A stretch of 64,000 bases of DNA from Streptomyces viridochromogenes DSM 40736 (GTDB taxonomy: Bacteria > Actinomycetota > Actinomycetes > Streptomycetales > Streptomycetaceae). This document shows positions 1 to 8,764 of this stretch, one piece after another. Location: assembly GCF_000158955.1 (NCBI RefSeq), contig NZ_GG657757.1, positions 8,556,854-8,620,853 of the forward strand. Direction: 5' to 3'. Every line of letters begins with the position of its first letter. Position 1 is the stretch's first letter. The notes under the pieces are model-generated. The model did not search any database and was not told where the DNA came from. It worked only from the letters and a program-made list of their open reading frames with translations. A program made the position numbers and the translations under genes.

Positions 1-725
1 CGCAGGGCAGCCACGGCTTCATCCCCCCGTCCTGGCCGCTGACCCCATCCGACCTGGACACCTTCAAGCGCTACCTGGAGATCGCCAACATCCTCGGCAT
101 GGAGCACATGGGTACCGGCGCCGACCCCACCAACACCCCCTACCGGGCCGACTGGGACGTCGCCGCGCAGAAGTGGAACAGCCTGGGCGCCATCGCCCGC
201 CGTGAAGGCATCAAGCTCTACACCCACAACCACGACAGCGCCTACGACTTCCTGCTCGACGGCGGCCCGCTCGACGCCCAGGGCCGGCCGACCCGCAGCT
301 CCGGTATCCGGAAGCTCGAGTACTTCCTGAAGGTGACGGACCCCAAGAACGTCTATCTGGAGCTGGACGTCTTCTGGGCGCACGTGGCCCAGTACAAGTT
401 CCACACGTACACCGCCCACGACGGCTCGCAGCGTGAGCGCGTCTTCGACCCGGCCGGACTCGTGGTCCGCAACACCAACCGCTTCCCGCTCTTCCACGCG
501 AAGGACGGCGTGGTCAATCCCCAGAGCGGCCTGGGCTACGACATGGTGCCGTTCGGCACGGGCGACATCGACTACCGGAAGTTCTTCACCCGGGTGGGTG
601 CGAAGAACTACCACAACCCGATGGTCGAGCAGGACACCGCACCGAGCGCGAGCGTTCCCGGTCAGTCCCTGGAGTTCGCCCGGATCGGCTACGACAACCT
701 CGCGGCCCTGCGAGCCCGTAACTGA
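1..725 (+). CDS. Sugar phosphate isomerase/epimerase family protein (5' end outside window)
   Basis: The frame is open from base 3 and continues upstream, so only the C-terminal part (about 240 residues) is present. It reads as a TIM-barrel xylose-isomerase-like protein. Visible features are GMEHMGTGAD, a YTHNHDSAYDF segment with histidines typical of the metal site, and YLELDVFWAHVA, matching the LDV/W strand that carries an acidic metal ligand in this superfamily. Such enzymes isomerise or epimerise sugars or sugar derivatives in the cytoplasm or after export; the substrate cannot be read here. It lies 205 bases before a PQQ-type sugar dehydrogenase on the same strand, which suggests a shared role in sugar oxidation. 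A signal peptide cannot be judged because the start is missing. Confidence 0.8.
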   Translation, partial: QGSHGFIPPSWPLTPSDLDTFKRYLEIANILGMEHMGTGADPTNTPYRADWDVAAQKWNSLGAIARREGIKLYTHNHDSAYDFLLDGGPLDAQGRPTRSSGIRKLEYFLKVTDPKNVYLELDVFWAHVAQYKFHTYTAHDGSQRERVFDPAGLVVRNTNRFPLFHAKDGVVNPQSGLGYDMVPFGTGDIDYRKFFTRVGAKNYHNPMVEQDTAPSASVPGQSLEFARIGYDNLAALRARN

Positions 726-813
726 CAGAGCGTCATGTGCAGCGCCCGCCCGGCGTCCTGGCGCGGGGCGGGCCTCTCAGGGATGCCCGAAAAGGCACGA
801 AATGCAAGGGCGA

Positions 814-873
814 ACTTTCCTTGAGGAGTTTGTGACTTTGTCCTTGACGAGTTGAAAGTAGGCGCCCTAGCGT
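814..873 (+). promoter_or_regulatory. Promoter/operator region before the sugar dehydrogenase
   Basis: ACTTTC (814-819) is answered by GAAAGT (854-859), an inverted pair 34 bases apart. The right half overlaps a spacer after a good -35 box, TTGACG (844-849), and a possible -10 TAGCGT lies at 868-873. The ACTTT element recurs at 835-839. This fits a repressor-controlled promoter for the gene starting at 931; the regulator is not in the window. Confidence 0.4.
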
Positions 874-930
874 CCAACTCACGCATTTCGCCTCGCTTTT
901 CACCCGCTGGCCGGACCAAAGGAGTTCTGA

Positions 931-3051
931 GTGCGCAACAGACGGATCGTCACCCTCGTGGGGGCGGCTGCGTTGGCCGGAGCCATAGGGATCCTGCCCC
1001 TCCCCGCAGCCCAAGCCGCCAAGTCAGATCCCGTACCGCCGGCTTCGTCGGACTTCCAGAAGGTCACCCTCAACGACCGCCCGGGCGAGCCCATGGCCCT
1101 GGCGGTCCTGCCCGACCGGCGGGTGCTGCACACGGCGCGCACGGGAGAGGTCCGCATCCACGACCCCAAGAGCGGCGTGAACTTCCTTGCCGCCGACATG
1201 AAGAAGAGCCCCGCCGGGCTCTACCAGCACGACGAGGAAGGCGTGCAGGGCATCGCCGTCGACCCCGGCTTCGCCAAGAACCACTGGGTCTACCTCTACT
1301 ACTCGCCGCGCCTCGACACCCCCATGGACGACCCGGCCACCCCGGGCGTCAACGAAGGGGACGCACCGCAGTCCGGCACGGCCGAGGACTTCGCCAAGTA
1401 CAAGGGCGTCACACGGTTGTCGCGGTTCAAGCTCGCGGGCAACAAGCTCGACTACGCCACCGAGCAGAAGATCATCGACGTGCCGGCCGACCGCGGCCTC
1501 TGCTGCCATGTCGGCGGAAAGATCGACTTCGACCACAAGGGCAACCTGTTCCTGTCGACCGGCGACGACACCAATCCGTTCTCCTCCGACGGCTATGCCC
1601 CGCTCGACGACCGGCCCGACCGCAACCCGGCCTACGACGCGCGGCGCACCGCGGGCAACACCAACGACCTGCGCGGAAAGGTCCTGCGCATCAAGGCCAA
1701 GCGCGACGGCGGCTACGCGATACCGGACGGCAACCTCTTCACGCCGGGCACCCCGAAGACCCGCCCAGAAATCTACGCCATGGGTCTGCGCAACCCGTTC
1801 CGCTTCGGGGTGGACGACAAGACGGGCGAGGTCTACGTCGGCGACTACTCACCCGACGCCAAAACCGCCAACCCCGACCGCGGCCCCTCCGGACAGGGCC
1901 GCTGGATGGTCATCGACCGCCCCGCCAACTACGGCTGGCCGTTCTGCGTGACGCAGGACAAGCCGTACCAGGACTACGACTTCGCCACGAAGACCTCCAG
2001 CGGCGCGTTCGACTGCGCCAAGCCGGTCAACGACTCGCGCCACAACACCGGCCGGAGCGTGCTGCCCCCGGTCACGGACGCGGAGATCGTCTACGGCTAC
2101 GACGCCTCCCCGACGTTCCCCGAACTCGGCACGGGCGGCATCGGCCCCATGGGCGGCCCGGCGTACAGCTACGACCAGCGGAACAAGGCCCAGAACCGCT
2201 GGCCCCAGTACTTCGACGGCAAGCCACTCTTCTACGAGTGGACCCGCGACCAGATGAAGGCCATCACCCTCGGCAAGAAGAACGAGGTCCAGAAGATTGA
2301 GGACGCGATCCCCTCGATCACGACGGACGGCCCGATCGATGCCGAATTCGGCCCGGACGGCGCGCTGTACGTCCTCGAGTACGGCACCGGATACTTCGCG
2401 GAACTGCCCGAGGCCCAGCTCTCCCGCATCGACTTCACCCGGGGCAACCGCACCCCGGAGCCCAAGGTCGCCGCGGACGTGGTCAACGGCACCAGCCCGC
2501 TGACGGTCCAGCTCTCCAGCGCCGGCACGAAGGACGCCGACGGTGACGCCCTCCGCTACGCCTGGGACTTCGACGCCGACGGCACCGTGGACTCCAGGGA
2601 GGCGAACCCGAAGCACACGTTCACCAAGAACGGCGTCTACGACGCCACGCTGAAGGTCACCGACAGCACCGGGCGCTCGGCCTCCGCGTCCGTTCCCGTC
2701 GTCGTCGGCAACAAGGCGCCGGTCGTCTCACTCACCACCGACCCGGCTCCGCACGGCGGCACGGCGTTCCACTGGGGCGACACGGTCACCTGGAAGGTCA
2801 CCGTCACCGACGACCAGCCGGTGGACTGCTCGAAGGTCAGCGTCTCGTTCATCCTCGGCCACGACTCGCACGGCCACCCGCTGTCGACGAGCAACGGCTG
2901 CTCCGGATCGTTCAAGACGTTCGTGGACGGCGGTCACTCCGGTTCGGACAACCTCAAGGCGGTCTTCAACGCCACCTACACGGACACGCCACCGGACGGC
3001 CTGCCGTCCCTCTCGGGCAGCGCCGAGGTCGCACTGACGCCGGCCGACTGA
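931..3051 (+). CDS. Secreted PQQ-dependent sugar dehydrogenase-like protein with PKD domain
   Basis: 706 aa. The GTG start at 931 is preceded by AAAGGAG. The first ~30 residues form a Sec signal peptide (RNRR, hydrophobic stretch, PAAQAA). Residues ~45-500 match the glucose/sorbosone dehydrogenase beta-propeller: GVQGIAVDPGF, LYYSP, GGKIDFDHKGNLFLSTGDD, YAMGLRNPFRFGVD and GRWMVIDRPANYGWPFC are typical blade segments. A PKD domain follows at ~515-595 (LRYAWDFDADG, KHTFTKNGVYDATLKVTD), then another beta-sandwich segment with two cysteines. The family oxidises sugars outside the membrane using PQQ, so this is probably an extracellular oxidase or sugar-binding protein; the substrate is unknown. 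It is probably transcribed from the promoter at 844-873. Confidence 0.85.
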   Translation: MRNRRIVTLVGAAALAGAIGILPLPAAQAAKSDPVPPASSDFQKVTLNDRPGEPMALAVLPDRRVLHTARTGEVRIHDPKSGVNFLAADMKKSPAGLYQHDEEGVQGIAVDPGFAKNHWVYLYYSPRLDTPMDDPATPGVNEGDAPQSGTAEDFAKYKGVTRLSRFKLAGNKLDYATEQKIIDVPADRGLCCHVGGKIDFDHKGNLFLSTGDDTNPFSSDGYAPLDDRPDRNPAYDARRTAGNTNDLRGKVLRIKAKRDGGYAIPDGNLFTPGTPKTRPEIYAMGLRNPFRFGVDDKTGEVYVGDYSPDAKTANPDRGPSGQGRWMVIDRPANYGWPFCVTQDKPYQDYDFATKTSSGAFDCAKPVNDSRHNTGRSVLPPVTDAEIVYGYDASPTFPELGTGGIGPMGGPAYSYDQRNKAQNRWPQYFDGKPLFYEWTRDQMKAITLGKKNEVQKIEDAIPSITTDGPIDAEFGPDGALYVLEYGTGYFAELPEAQLSRIDFTRGNRTPEPKVAADVVNGTSPLTVQLSSAGTKDADGDALRYAWDFDADGTVDSREANPKHTFTKNGVYDATLKVTDSTGRSASASVPVVVGNKAPVVSLTTDPAPHGGTAFHWGDTVTWKVTVTDDQPVDCSKVSVSFILGHDSHGHPLSTSNGCSGSFKTFVDGGHSGSDNLKAVFNATYTDTPPDGLPSLSGSAEVALTPAD

Positions 3052-3056
3052 CCGTC

Positions 3057-3082
3057 GGGAGCTCCGCCGCGGCGGAGCTCCC
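3057..3082 (+). terminator. Perfect hairpin terminator after the sugar dehydrogenase
   Basis: GGGAGCTCCGCCG (3057-3069) is followed directly by its reverse complement (3070-3082), five bases after the TGA at 3049-3051. There is no T-run, which is normal for Streptomyces. Confidence 0.7.
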
Positions 3083-3213
3083 GCCCCGGGCTACCTCGTT
3101 GCCGCGGCATCGTGACCCGGGATTCCCAGACGTCCACAGACGCGACACCCCCCGGCAGTAGTGGACGTATCCGGCCCTTGCCGGGTCCCGCTCGCGGAGC
3201 CGAACCCTGGGCG

Positions 3214-3244
3214 ACCGGTGGCCGAGCGCGGCCCGGCCACCGGT
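3214..3244 (-). terminator. Hairpin terminator after the acyl-CoA dehydrogenase
   Basis: ACCGGTGGCCG (3214-3224) pairs perfectly with CGGCCACCGGT (3234-3244) across a 9-base loop, just downstream of the minus-strand gene that stops at 3261. With the hairpin at 3057-3082 it separates two convergent genes. Confidence 0.6.
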
Positions 3245-3260
3245 GACGGATGCGGCGCGC

Positions 3261-4985
3261 CTACTCGGCCATCTCGTACGTGCCGGACAGCGCCTCGACC
3301 CGCTGCCAGACACGCTCCGTGCGCGCCTCGTCGACGACCGGGCGCCGGATCGAGGCCAGCGCCCACTCCTGCTGCTGCTCGGTCGCCGAGTCCTTGCCGT
3401 GCAGTTCGACGGAGTGCCCGGAGAAGTCCCGTACGAGGACGGCGAAGAGTTCGTCGAGTACGTCCTCGTCGAGTCCGGTCAGGCCGGCCTGCTCCAGGAC
3501 GAGCTGTCCGTGCACGACGAGTGCGAACAGCTGGCCGATCGAGAGGACGAGGTCCAGGTCGCGGCTCTGATCCGCGTCCGGGGCGGCTGTGGCGACGAAC
3601 TCGCACAGGGCGTCGGCCTGTTCGCGCAAGCGAGCGACGTTGGGCAGGTGCGCGTACGCCTCAAAGGCAGGGCGCCAGTCGTGGAAGCGCACCGAGCCCA
3701 GACCTCGGGCCGGTCCCTGCCGGAACAGGAAGTCGTCGTCGGCCGCCTCGAGACGGGTCGGCACATTCGGGTACTCGGCCGGGTCGAGGAGGTGATTGCG
3801 CATGAACTTCAGGATCAGCGCAAGGTTGACGTGGACCGTGCCCTCCAGCTTCGGCAGGCCGCGAATCTCCACGGCCGCCTGGCTGAAGTAATTGTCCTTC
3901 TCGAAGCCCTTGGCGGCGATGACGTCCCACATCAGGTCGATGACCTTCTCGCCCTCCGTGGTCACCTTCATCTTCGTCATCGGGTTGAAGAGCAGGTAGC
4001 GGCGGTCGTCCGGGCCGGCGGAGCGGAAGTAGTCGACAGCGCGGTCGCTGAACAGCTTCATGCCGACGAGCCTGACGTATGCGTCGGTCAGCTCGCGCCG
4101 CACGTGCGGGAAGGCGGTGACGGGGCGGCCGTAGAGGACGCGATTGCTCGCGTGGGTGACGGCCTCGTACATCGCGTGTTCGCAGATGCCGATCGAGGCG
4201 GTGCACAGGTTGAACTTGCCGACGTTGACCGTGTTGAGGGCGGCGTCGAAGGCCGCGCGGCCGGTGTGCAGGACGTCGTCGGACGTTACGGGGTAGTCCT
4301 CGAGGCGGAACTCGCTGACGAACTTGGACGAGTCGACGACGTTCTTGACCAGGTGGTAGGCCGGATGACGGCTGTCGGCGGCGAAGAACACGTAGCCGTC
4401 GGGGCCCTCGACGTCGGTACGGCGGCCGAAGACGGAGACAAGTCCGGCGGCGTTGCCGTTGCCGATGTAGTACTTGGAGCCGGTGGCGCGGAAGCCGCCG
4501 TTGCAGTCCGGCTCGAGCAGCATGTCGGTGGAGTAGATGTCGGCACCGTGGGCCTTCTCGGACAGGCCGAACGCGAACACTTCCCCCTGCGAAAGGAGTT
4601 CCGCGGCGCGGGCGCGGGCGGCGGCGTTGTCGCTCTGCCAGACCGGACCGAGGCCGAGGATGGTGACCTGCCAGGCGTACCAGTAGTCCAGGCCGTAGAA
4701 GCCGAGTATCTCGTTGAGCGCGGCGATACGGGCGGTGTCCCACCGCTTGTCCGGCTCTCCCGCCCCTGCAGTGGCCGACGGCGTCAGGAAGGTGGCGAAC
4801 AGGCTCTCCTTCGCGGCGAAGGCGAGGAAGTCACCGAGCCACGCGCGGGTCCGGTAGTCCTCGATCAGCTGCCGCTTCCCGCGCTCCTCGAACCAGTCGA
4901 CGGTGGCACGCAGCAAGCGGCGTGTCTCGGGATCGAAGTGCGTGGGGGCGTAGGTGCGCGGGTTGAAGAGCAGTTGGTCAGCCAT
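3261..4985 (-). CDS. Acyl-CoA dehydrogenase/oxidase family protein
   Basis: 574 aa. The start MADQLLFNPR at 4985 is chosen because GAAAGGGG lies 7 bases upstream; the open frame runs further but without conserved sequence. GLSEKAHGADIYSTDM (~145) and ATGSKYYIGNGNAAG (~175) match the flavin- and substrate-binding middle domain of acyl-CoA dehydrogenases; the C-terminal half (NVGKFNLCTASIGICEHAMYEAV, NRVLYGRPVT) is the helical domain. The length is nearer to acyl-CoA oxidases and long bacterial homologues than to 380-aa dehydrogenases. It should oxidise an acyl-CoA thioester using FAD; the chain length is unknown. It lies 92 bases downstream of a PadR regulator gene on the same strand, probably in one transcript controlled at 5662-5685. 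Confidence 0.85.
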   Translation of the reverse strand: MADQLLFNPRTYAPTHFDPETRRLLRATVDWFEERGKRQLIEDYRTRAWLGDFLAFAAKESLFATFLTPSATAGAGEPDKRWDTARIAALNEILGFYGLDYWYAWQVTILGLGPVWQSDNAAARARAAELLSQGEVFAFGLSEKAHGADIYSTDMLLEPDCNGGFRATGSKYYIGNGNAAGLVSVFGRRTDVEGPDGYVFFAADSRHPAYHLVKNVVDSSKFVSEFRLEDYPVTSDDVLHTGRAAFDAALNTVNVGKFNLCTASIGICEHAMYEAVTHASNRVLYGRPVTAFPHVRRELTDAYVRLVGMKLFSDRAVDYFRSAGPDDRRYLLFNPMTKMKVTTEGEKVIDLMWDVIAAKGFEKDNYFSQAAVEIRGLPKLEGTVHVNLALILKFMRNHLLDPAEYPNVPTRLEAADDDFLFRQGPARGLGSVRFHDWRPAFEAYAHLPNVARLREQADALCEFVATAAPDADQSRDLDLVLSIGQLFALVVHGQLVLEQAGLTGLDEDVLDELFAVLVRDFSGHSVELHGKDSATEQQQEWALASIRRPVVDEARTERVWQRVEALSGTYEMAE

Positions 4986-5077
4986 GGTGAGGGCCCCTTT
5001 CGGCTGGTGGACGGATGGGAATCGTGAGGTGGGGCGGCCGGAGTGGAGGAGCGGGTGTGGCCGGTGCGGTGGCGCGG

Positions 5078-5650
5078 TCAGTGGCCCGGGCCGAACCGGG
5101 CCAGCGTGGCGAGCACGTCGTCCAGCCAGCTGATCATCATCCGTTCGTACGCGATGCCGCCGCGCAATACGACGTGCTGGAGCTCCCGCTCCGCGTCCAG
5201 TGCCGCTTCTGGAGCGGCCGGTCCTGCTTCGGGCTCCGTGAAGTCCCGCTCCTCGCCTGCCAGATAGTGCGCCAGCCGGTCCCCGTGCGCATGCCGATGC
5301 CGCTCCACCTCGCGGATCAGGGCCGCCGGGTCGTCGAAGGCGGCACCCCGGATCTTCACCGCCAGGTCGTGGCGGACGCTCTCGGGCTCGATCGGATCGT
5401 GCAACCACGAGGACAGCGCGGCCCGGCCGAGGTCGGCGACGGAGTACTCCTTCTTGTCCGGCCGTCCTTGCTGCGGGACGTCCCGGGATTCGACCCAGCC
5501 GTCGTTCTCCATGCGCTTCAGTACGCGATAGATCTGCTGGTGGGTCGCGGTCCAGAAGTAGCCGATGGACCGTTCGAAACGCCGGGCCAGCTCGTAGCCG
5601 GATCCCGGCTTCTCCAGGAGCGACACCAGGATCGCGTGTTCGAGCGCCAT
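5078..5650 (-). CDS. PadR family transcriptional regulator
   Basis: 190 aa. The start MALEHAILVSLLEKPGSGYE at 5650 matches the usual PadR N-terminus; an in-frame ATG at 5686 would overlap the operator and is less likely. The winged helix (residues 1-85) has GSGYELARRFERSIGYFW, QQIYRVLKRMENDGWVES and GRPDKKEYSVADLGRAAL; the C-terminal helical region (~90-185) is the dimerisation domain. PadR proteins are repressors released by small aromatic or other ligands. The gene precedes the acyl-CoA dehydrogenase, and its only upstream site is the near-perfect palindrome at 5662-5685, so it probably represses itself and the dehydrogenase. Confidence 0.9.
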   Translation of the reverse strand: MALEHAILVSLLEKPGSGYELARRFERSIGYFWTATHQQIYRVLKRMENDGWVESRDVPQQGRPDKKEYSVADLGRAALSSWLHDPIEPESVRHDLAVKIRGAAFDDPAALIREVERHRHAHGDRLAHYLAGEERDFTEPEAGPAAPEAALDAERELQHVVLRGGIAYERMMISWLDDVLATLARFGPGH

Positions 5651-5661
5651 GACGACGATCG

Positions 5662-5685
5662 TGCTATGCAACTCGTTGCATAGCA
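5662..5685. promoter_or_regulatory. PadR operator, 11-bp-arm perfect palindrome
   Basis: TGCTATGCAAC (5662-5672) and its exact reverse complement (5675-5685) are separated by two bases, starting 11 bases upstream of the PadR ATG at 5650. Perfect symmetry and its position make it the likely binding site of this PadR protein. Confidence 0.75.
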
Positions 5686-5783
5686 AGTCTCATCGGGGTC
5701 GATGCGACGCGGCTCACGCCCGCCCTTGCTCCCTGCCTCAGCGCCGGAGCCTCGACCGGCAGCACGCGGTGACGGCTCGGTGC

Positions 5784-6923
5784 TCAGGGGAGGTGCGGGG
5801 AGCGGCGGACGGTCAGGACCGCGAAGTCGTCGTGGCGGCTGTCGTGGTCGGTGAAGGCGCGGGCGTCTTCGAACAGGGCCCGGGGCAGCTTGGCGGGGGA
5901 GACCCTCAGGTGGCTCGTCAGACGCTCCTCGACCGGATAGAACGTGCCGTCGGGCGCGCGGGTCTCGGTGAGTCCGTCCGTGCCCAGCAGCAGCGTCGAA
6001 CCGGCCGGGAAGTCGAACCAGTTCACGGTCGTGGGCTCGGCGGCCAGCCCGGCGAGACCGAGCGGCACACCGGAGTCCAGCGCCGGTGTGGTCACTTCGG
6101 CGTCGTGCAGCAACCAGGGCGGAACGTGCCCGCAGTTGACGAGCTGCGCCTCGGGACCGTCGCCGACACCGATGATGAGCGCCGTGACGAACCGTTCGTC
6201 GTCGCCGGTCTGTTCGGCGTAGGAGTTGTGGCGGACGACCGCGGTGTCCAGGGCGTCGACGAGAGCCGTGAGCGTGGGCTCGCGGTGCGCCGCCTCGCGG
6301 AAGGCCCCGATCACGGCGAACGCCGCCCCCACGGCGGCCAGCCCCTTGCCCTGTACGTCCCCGATCAGCACCCGTGTCCCGAAGGGAGAGGCTACGACGT
6401 CGTAGATGTCGCCGCCGACGAGGCGATCCTCCTGCACGGGTTCGTAGACACCGTTGACCAGAACGTCCTCGGTGACCAGGGGGAGGGGACGCAGGATGTG
6501 CCGTTGCATGGCCGCGGCGGTGGAGCGCAGGCGGAGCATCTCGTCCTCGCGCCTGATGCGTCGCTGGCAGGCGTAGACCGAGGTCGTCCCCAGCGCGAGG
6601 GTGAACAGCACCAGCAGCGTCCTGTCGAGCCATCCGCCCCCCTCGTTGTGGCGGAGCAGCAGGGTGAGAGTGACGACGAGCGTGGCCCACGCGGAGACGA
6701 ACCCCGTCTGCCGGACCGTGCACAGGGCCGACGCCGTGCCCGGCAGGAAGACCAGCAGCCCGAGGAGCCACACCGGGGACCGGGACAGCGCGCCGAGGAG
6801 CTCGACCAGGACCGTCACCGCCAGCACGCTGACGATCAGCTCGGCGTTCCCCGGTGGCTCGATGGCCTGAGGGGCGTGAGCAGGCCTTCTCCGGCGGGTG
6901 CGGAGGAGGTGGGTACCGGTCAT
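5784..6923 (-). CDS. Membrane-anchored PP2C/SpoIIE-type serine phosphatase
   Basis: 379 aa from MTGTHLLRTRRRRP at 6923, with GGGAG upstream; the longer open frame to 7214 lacks recognisable sequence. Residues ~25-125 hold about three or four membrane segments (AELIVSVLAVTVLVELLGAL, VWLLGLLVFLPG, AWATLVVTLTLLL, LLVLFTLALGTTSVYA). The cytoplasmic SpoIIE domain follows: VGGDIYDVV, VLIGDVQGKGLAA and LLLGTDGLTETR carry the acidic metal-binding residues of PP2C phosphatases, and HDDFAVLTVR closes the domain. Such proteins dephosphorylate anti-sigma-factor antagonists or similar regulators. No sensor domain beyond the membrane part is visible and no partner anti-sigma gene is adjacent. Confidence 0.88.
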   Translation of the reverse strand: MTGTHLLRTRRRRPAHAPQAIEPPGNAELIVSVLAVTVLVELLGALSRSPVWLLGLLVFLPGTASALCTVRQTGFVSAWATLVVTLTLLLRHNEGGGWLDRTLLVLFTLALGTTSVYACQRRIRREDEMLRLRSTAAAMQRHILRPLPLVTEDVLVNGVYEPVQEDRLVGGDIYDVVASPFGTRVLIGDVQGKGLAAVGAAFAVIGAFREAAHREPTLTALVDALDTAVVRHNSYAEQTGDDERFVTALIIGVGDGPEAQLVNCGHVPPWLLHDAEVTTPALDSGVPLGLAGLAAEPTTVNWFDFPAGSTLLLGTDGLTETRAPDGTFYPVEERLTSHLRVSPAKLPRALFEDARAFTDHDSRHDDFAVLTVRRSPHLP

Positions 6924-7265
6924 GGGGAACTCCCGGGCAGGTGGTGCTCTCTCCGTTCTACAGGCCGTCGGGCACACCGGCCTTTCGTGTCGGCCAGGGC
7001 CGGGGACGCCGGTCTGCCGGCCGGGGCGGCGCCAGGGCGGCGGAAGGTCCTTTCGACAGACGTACGAATCCGGCCGGGGGACTTCAGACAGCCGGACGAG
7101 TCGGCCCCGCGTGGGGGAGTGGTACAAAAAAGACCGCTTCGGCACCCACCCTCGACCGTGCCCCACCCCTGCGCACGCCTCGACCAGGCCATCCGCCGCG
7201 CCCTTGCCGATCATCGCCGATCACGGGGTACTCCGGGCCCCGCCAGCTGTAGAAAGGCCCAAGGG

Positions 7266-8681
7266 TTGAGTCCACGGACACCGCACGACGACACCCACCC
7301 GCACGCCCCAGCCCTCGCCACAGCTGCCGCCCCGGCGCCGGCACCAGGGCAGCACGTCGTCGTCATCGAGGACGACGAGGCCCTGGGCGGCACGACCGCC
7401 GCGCGCATCAGCCGTTGGGGCAGCACCGCGGACCGCCTGAGCCGCCCCGACGACGACGCCCTGCGCAGGCGTCTGCGCGAGCCGGCCGACGGCATCGTCA
7501 TCGTCTCCCGGGACGACATCGTCGCCCTGCGCTACGCCCTGCTGGCCGAGCATCTCAAGCCCGGCGTCCGCCTGGTCGTGACCATCTTCGACCGCACGGT
7601 CGCGGACGAGGTCTCCCGGACGGTCCCGAACTGCACGGTGCTGAGTACGACCGACGTCATCGTGCCCAGCCTCCTCGCCAGCTGTCTCGCACCGCGGTAC
7701 GCCATGCTCCTGCCGGCCGGCGACGATGTGGTCGGGGTCCGCCGCGAAGGCCGGACCGCCGTCGTCGAGCGGGTCCCCAGGCGAGCCCTCACCGCCGGCG
7801 GGCGCTCCCGACCACGCGGCACCTTCCCCGCCTGGTTCCGCTCTCTCGGCGCCTCGGCCAGGGCACTCGTCGCGAGCTTCGCCGCCCTGCTCACGGTCCT
7901 CGCCCTGGATGTCACCCTGGGGGTCCTCGTACTGCACGAGCACTGGACCGATGCCACCTGGCACGCCGCCCGTACGCTCACGACGATCGGCTCCTCACCG
8001 GCCGCCGAGCACGGACCCGGGTGGTACAAGATCTTCTCTGCCGCCTCCATGCTCCTCGCCCTGGTCCTGGCGGCCGTCTTCACCGCCAGTGTGGTCGACC
8101 GATTCACCGGGCACCGCATGACGACCATCCTGGGAGCCCGCTCGATCCCGCGCCGGGGCCATGTCGTCGTGGTCGGGCTGGGGCAGGTGGGCCTGCGTCT
8201 GTCGGCCCAGTTGCGCCGCCTCGGGCTGCGCGTCGTCGCCGTGGAGCGCAATCCGCACGCGCCCTGTCTGCCCCTGGCCCGCGCCCTCGGCATCCCCGTC
8301 GTCCTGGGACGTGGCGGCGACCGCTTCCTGCTCGAACGCCTCTGTGTCCGGCGGGCCCGCGCGCTGGCGGCCGTCGCCTCCGACGGACTGGAGAACATCG
8401 CGGTCGCGGTCACCACCCGCGCGGTCGCCGCCGACCAGCGCATCGTCCTGCGGGCCGGAGGAGACGAGGTCACCACGGAGTCGCGGTCGCTGTTCCGTAT
8501 CGGTGCCGTCTGCGACGTCACGCACATCGTCGCCACGTCCGTGGCCCTGTCAGTGCTCGACGCCGCCCCGCTCAGCGTCTTTGTGGCCGACGACCGGACG
8601 TGCGCGCTCTTCCCGGGCGACCGAGTCGTGGACCTCGCCGCCTGGGACACCGAACGGGAACGGCAGCTGTCCCCGGACTGA
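7266..8681 (+). CDS. 2-TM ion-channel-like protein with N- and C-terminal NAD-binding (RCK/TrkA-N) modules
   Basis: About 471 aa if it starts at TTG 7266 (GAAAGG upstream; no ATG or GTG fits the conserved part). Residues ~30-150 look like a Rossmann module (HVVVIEDDEALGG, ADGIVIVSRDDIVAL, RLVVTIFDR) in which the usual GxGxxG is lost. Two membrane segments (~200-224 and ~256-277) flank a pore-like loop TLTTIGSSPA (~238-247). From ~299 a classical TrkA-N domain begins (HVVVVGLGQVGLRL, VAVERN, LGIPVVLGRGGD). It resembles ligand-gated K+ channels, but the filter reads TIGSS instead of TVGYG. It may be a non-selective or non-conducting sensor; neighbours do not help. Confidence 0.75.
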   Translation: MSPRTPHDDTHPHAPALATAAAPAPAPGQHVVVIEDDEALGGTTAARISRWGSTADRLSRPDDDALRRRLREPADGIVIVSRDDIVALRYALLAEHLKPGVRLVVTIFDRTVADEVSRTVPNCTVLSTTDVIVPSLLASCLAPRYAMLLPAGDDVVGVRREGRTAVVERVPRRALTAGGRSRPRGTFPAWFRSLGASARALVASFAALLTVLALDVTLGVLVLHEHWTDATWHAARTLTTIGSSPAAEHGPGWYKIFSAASMLLALVLAAVFTASVVDRFTGHRMTTILGARSIPRRGHVVVVGLGQVGLRLSAQLRRLGLRVVAVERNPHAPCLPLARALGIPVVLGRGGDRFLLERLCVRRARALAAVASDGLENIAVAVTTRAVAADQRIVLRAGGDEVTTESRSLFRIGAVCDVTHIVATSVALSVLDAAPLSVFVADDRTCALFPGDRVVDLAAWDTERERQLSPD

Positions 8682-8682
8682 C

Positions 8683-8713
8683 CCTGCCCGGAGGACGATG
8701 CCGACAGGGCAGG
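8683..8713 (+). terminator. Possible hairpin terminator after the channel-like gene
   Basis: CCTGCCC (8683-8689) pairs with GGGCAGG (8707-8713) across a 17-base loop, immediately after the TGA at 8679-8681. Confidence 0.4.
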
Positions 8714-8764
8714 TCACACGCACCCACCCACCGGTCATTCCCGTCGCCGCTGCCCCCGGGCCGG

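Noticed and set aside
852..2300. Long plus-strand frame of 482 codons overlapping the sugar dehydrogenase
   Set aside because: Arg/Pro-rich shadow frame with no motif; the overlapping frame has signal peptide and domains.
3243..5027. 594-codon plus-strand frame opposite the acyl-CoA dehydrogenase
   Set aside because: Antisense shadow of a well-conserved gene; no ribosome site or motif.
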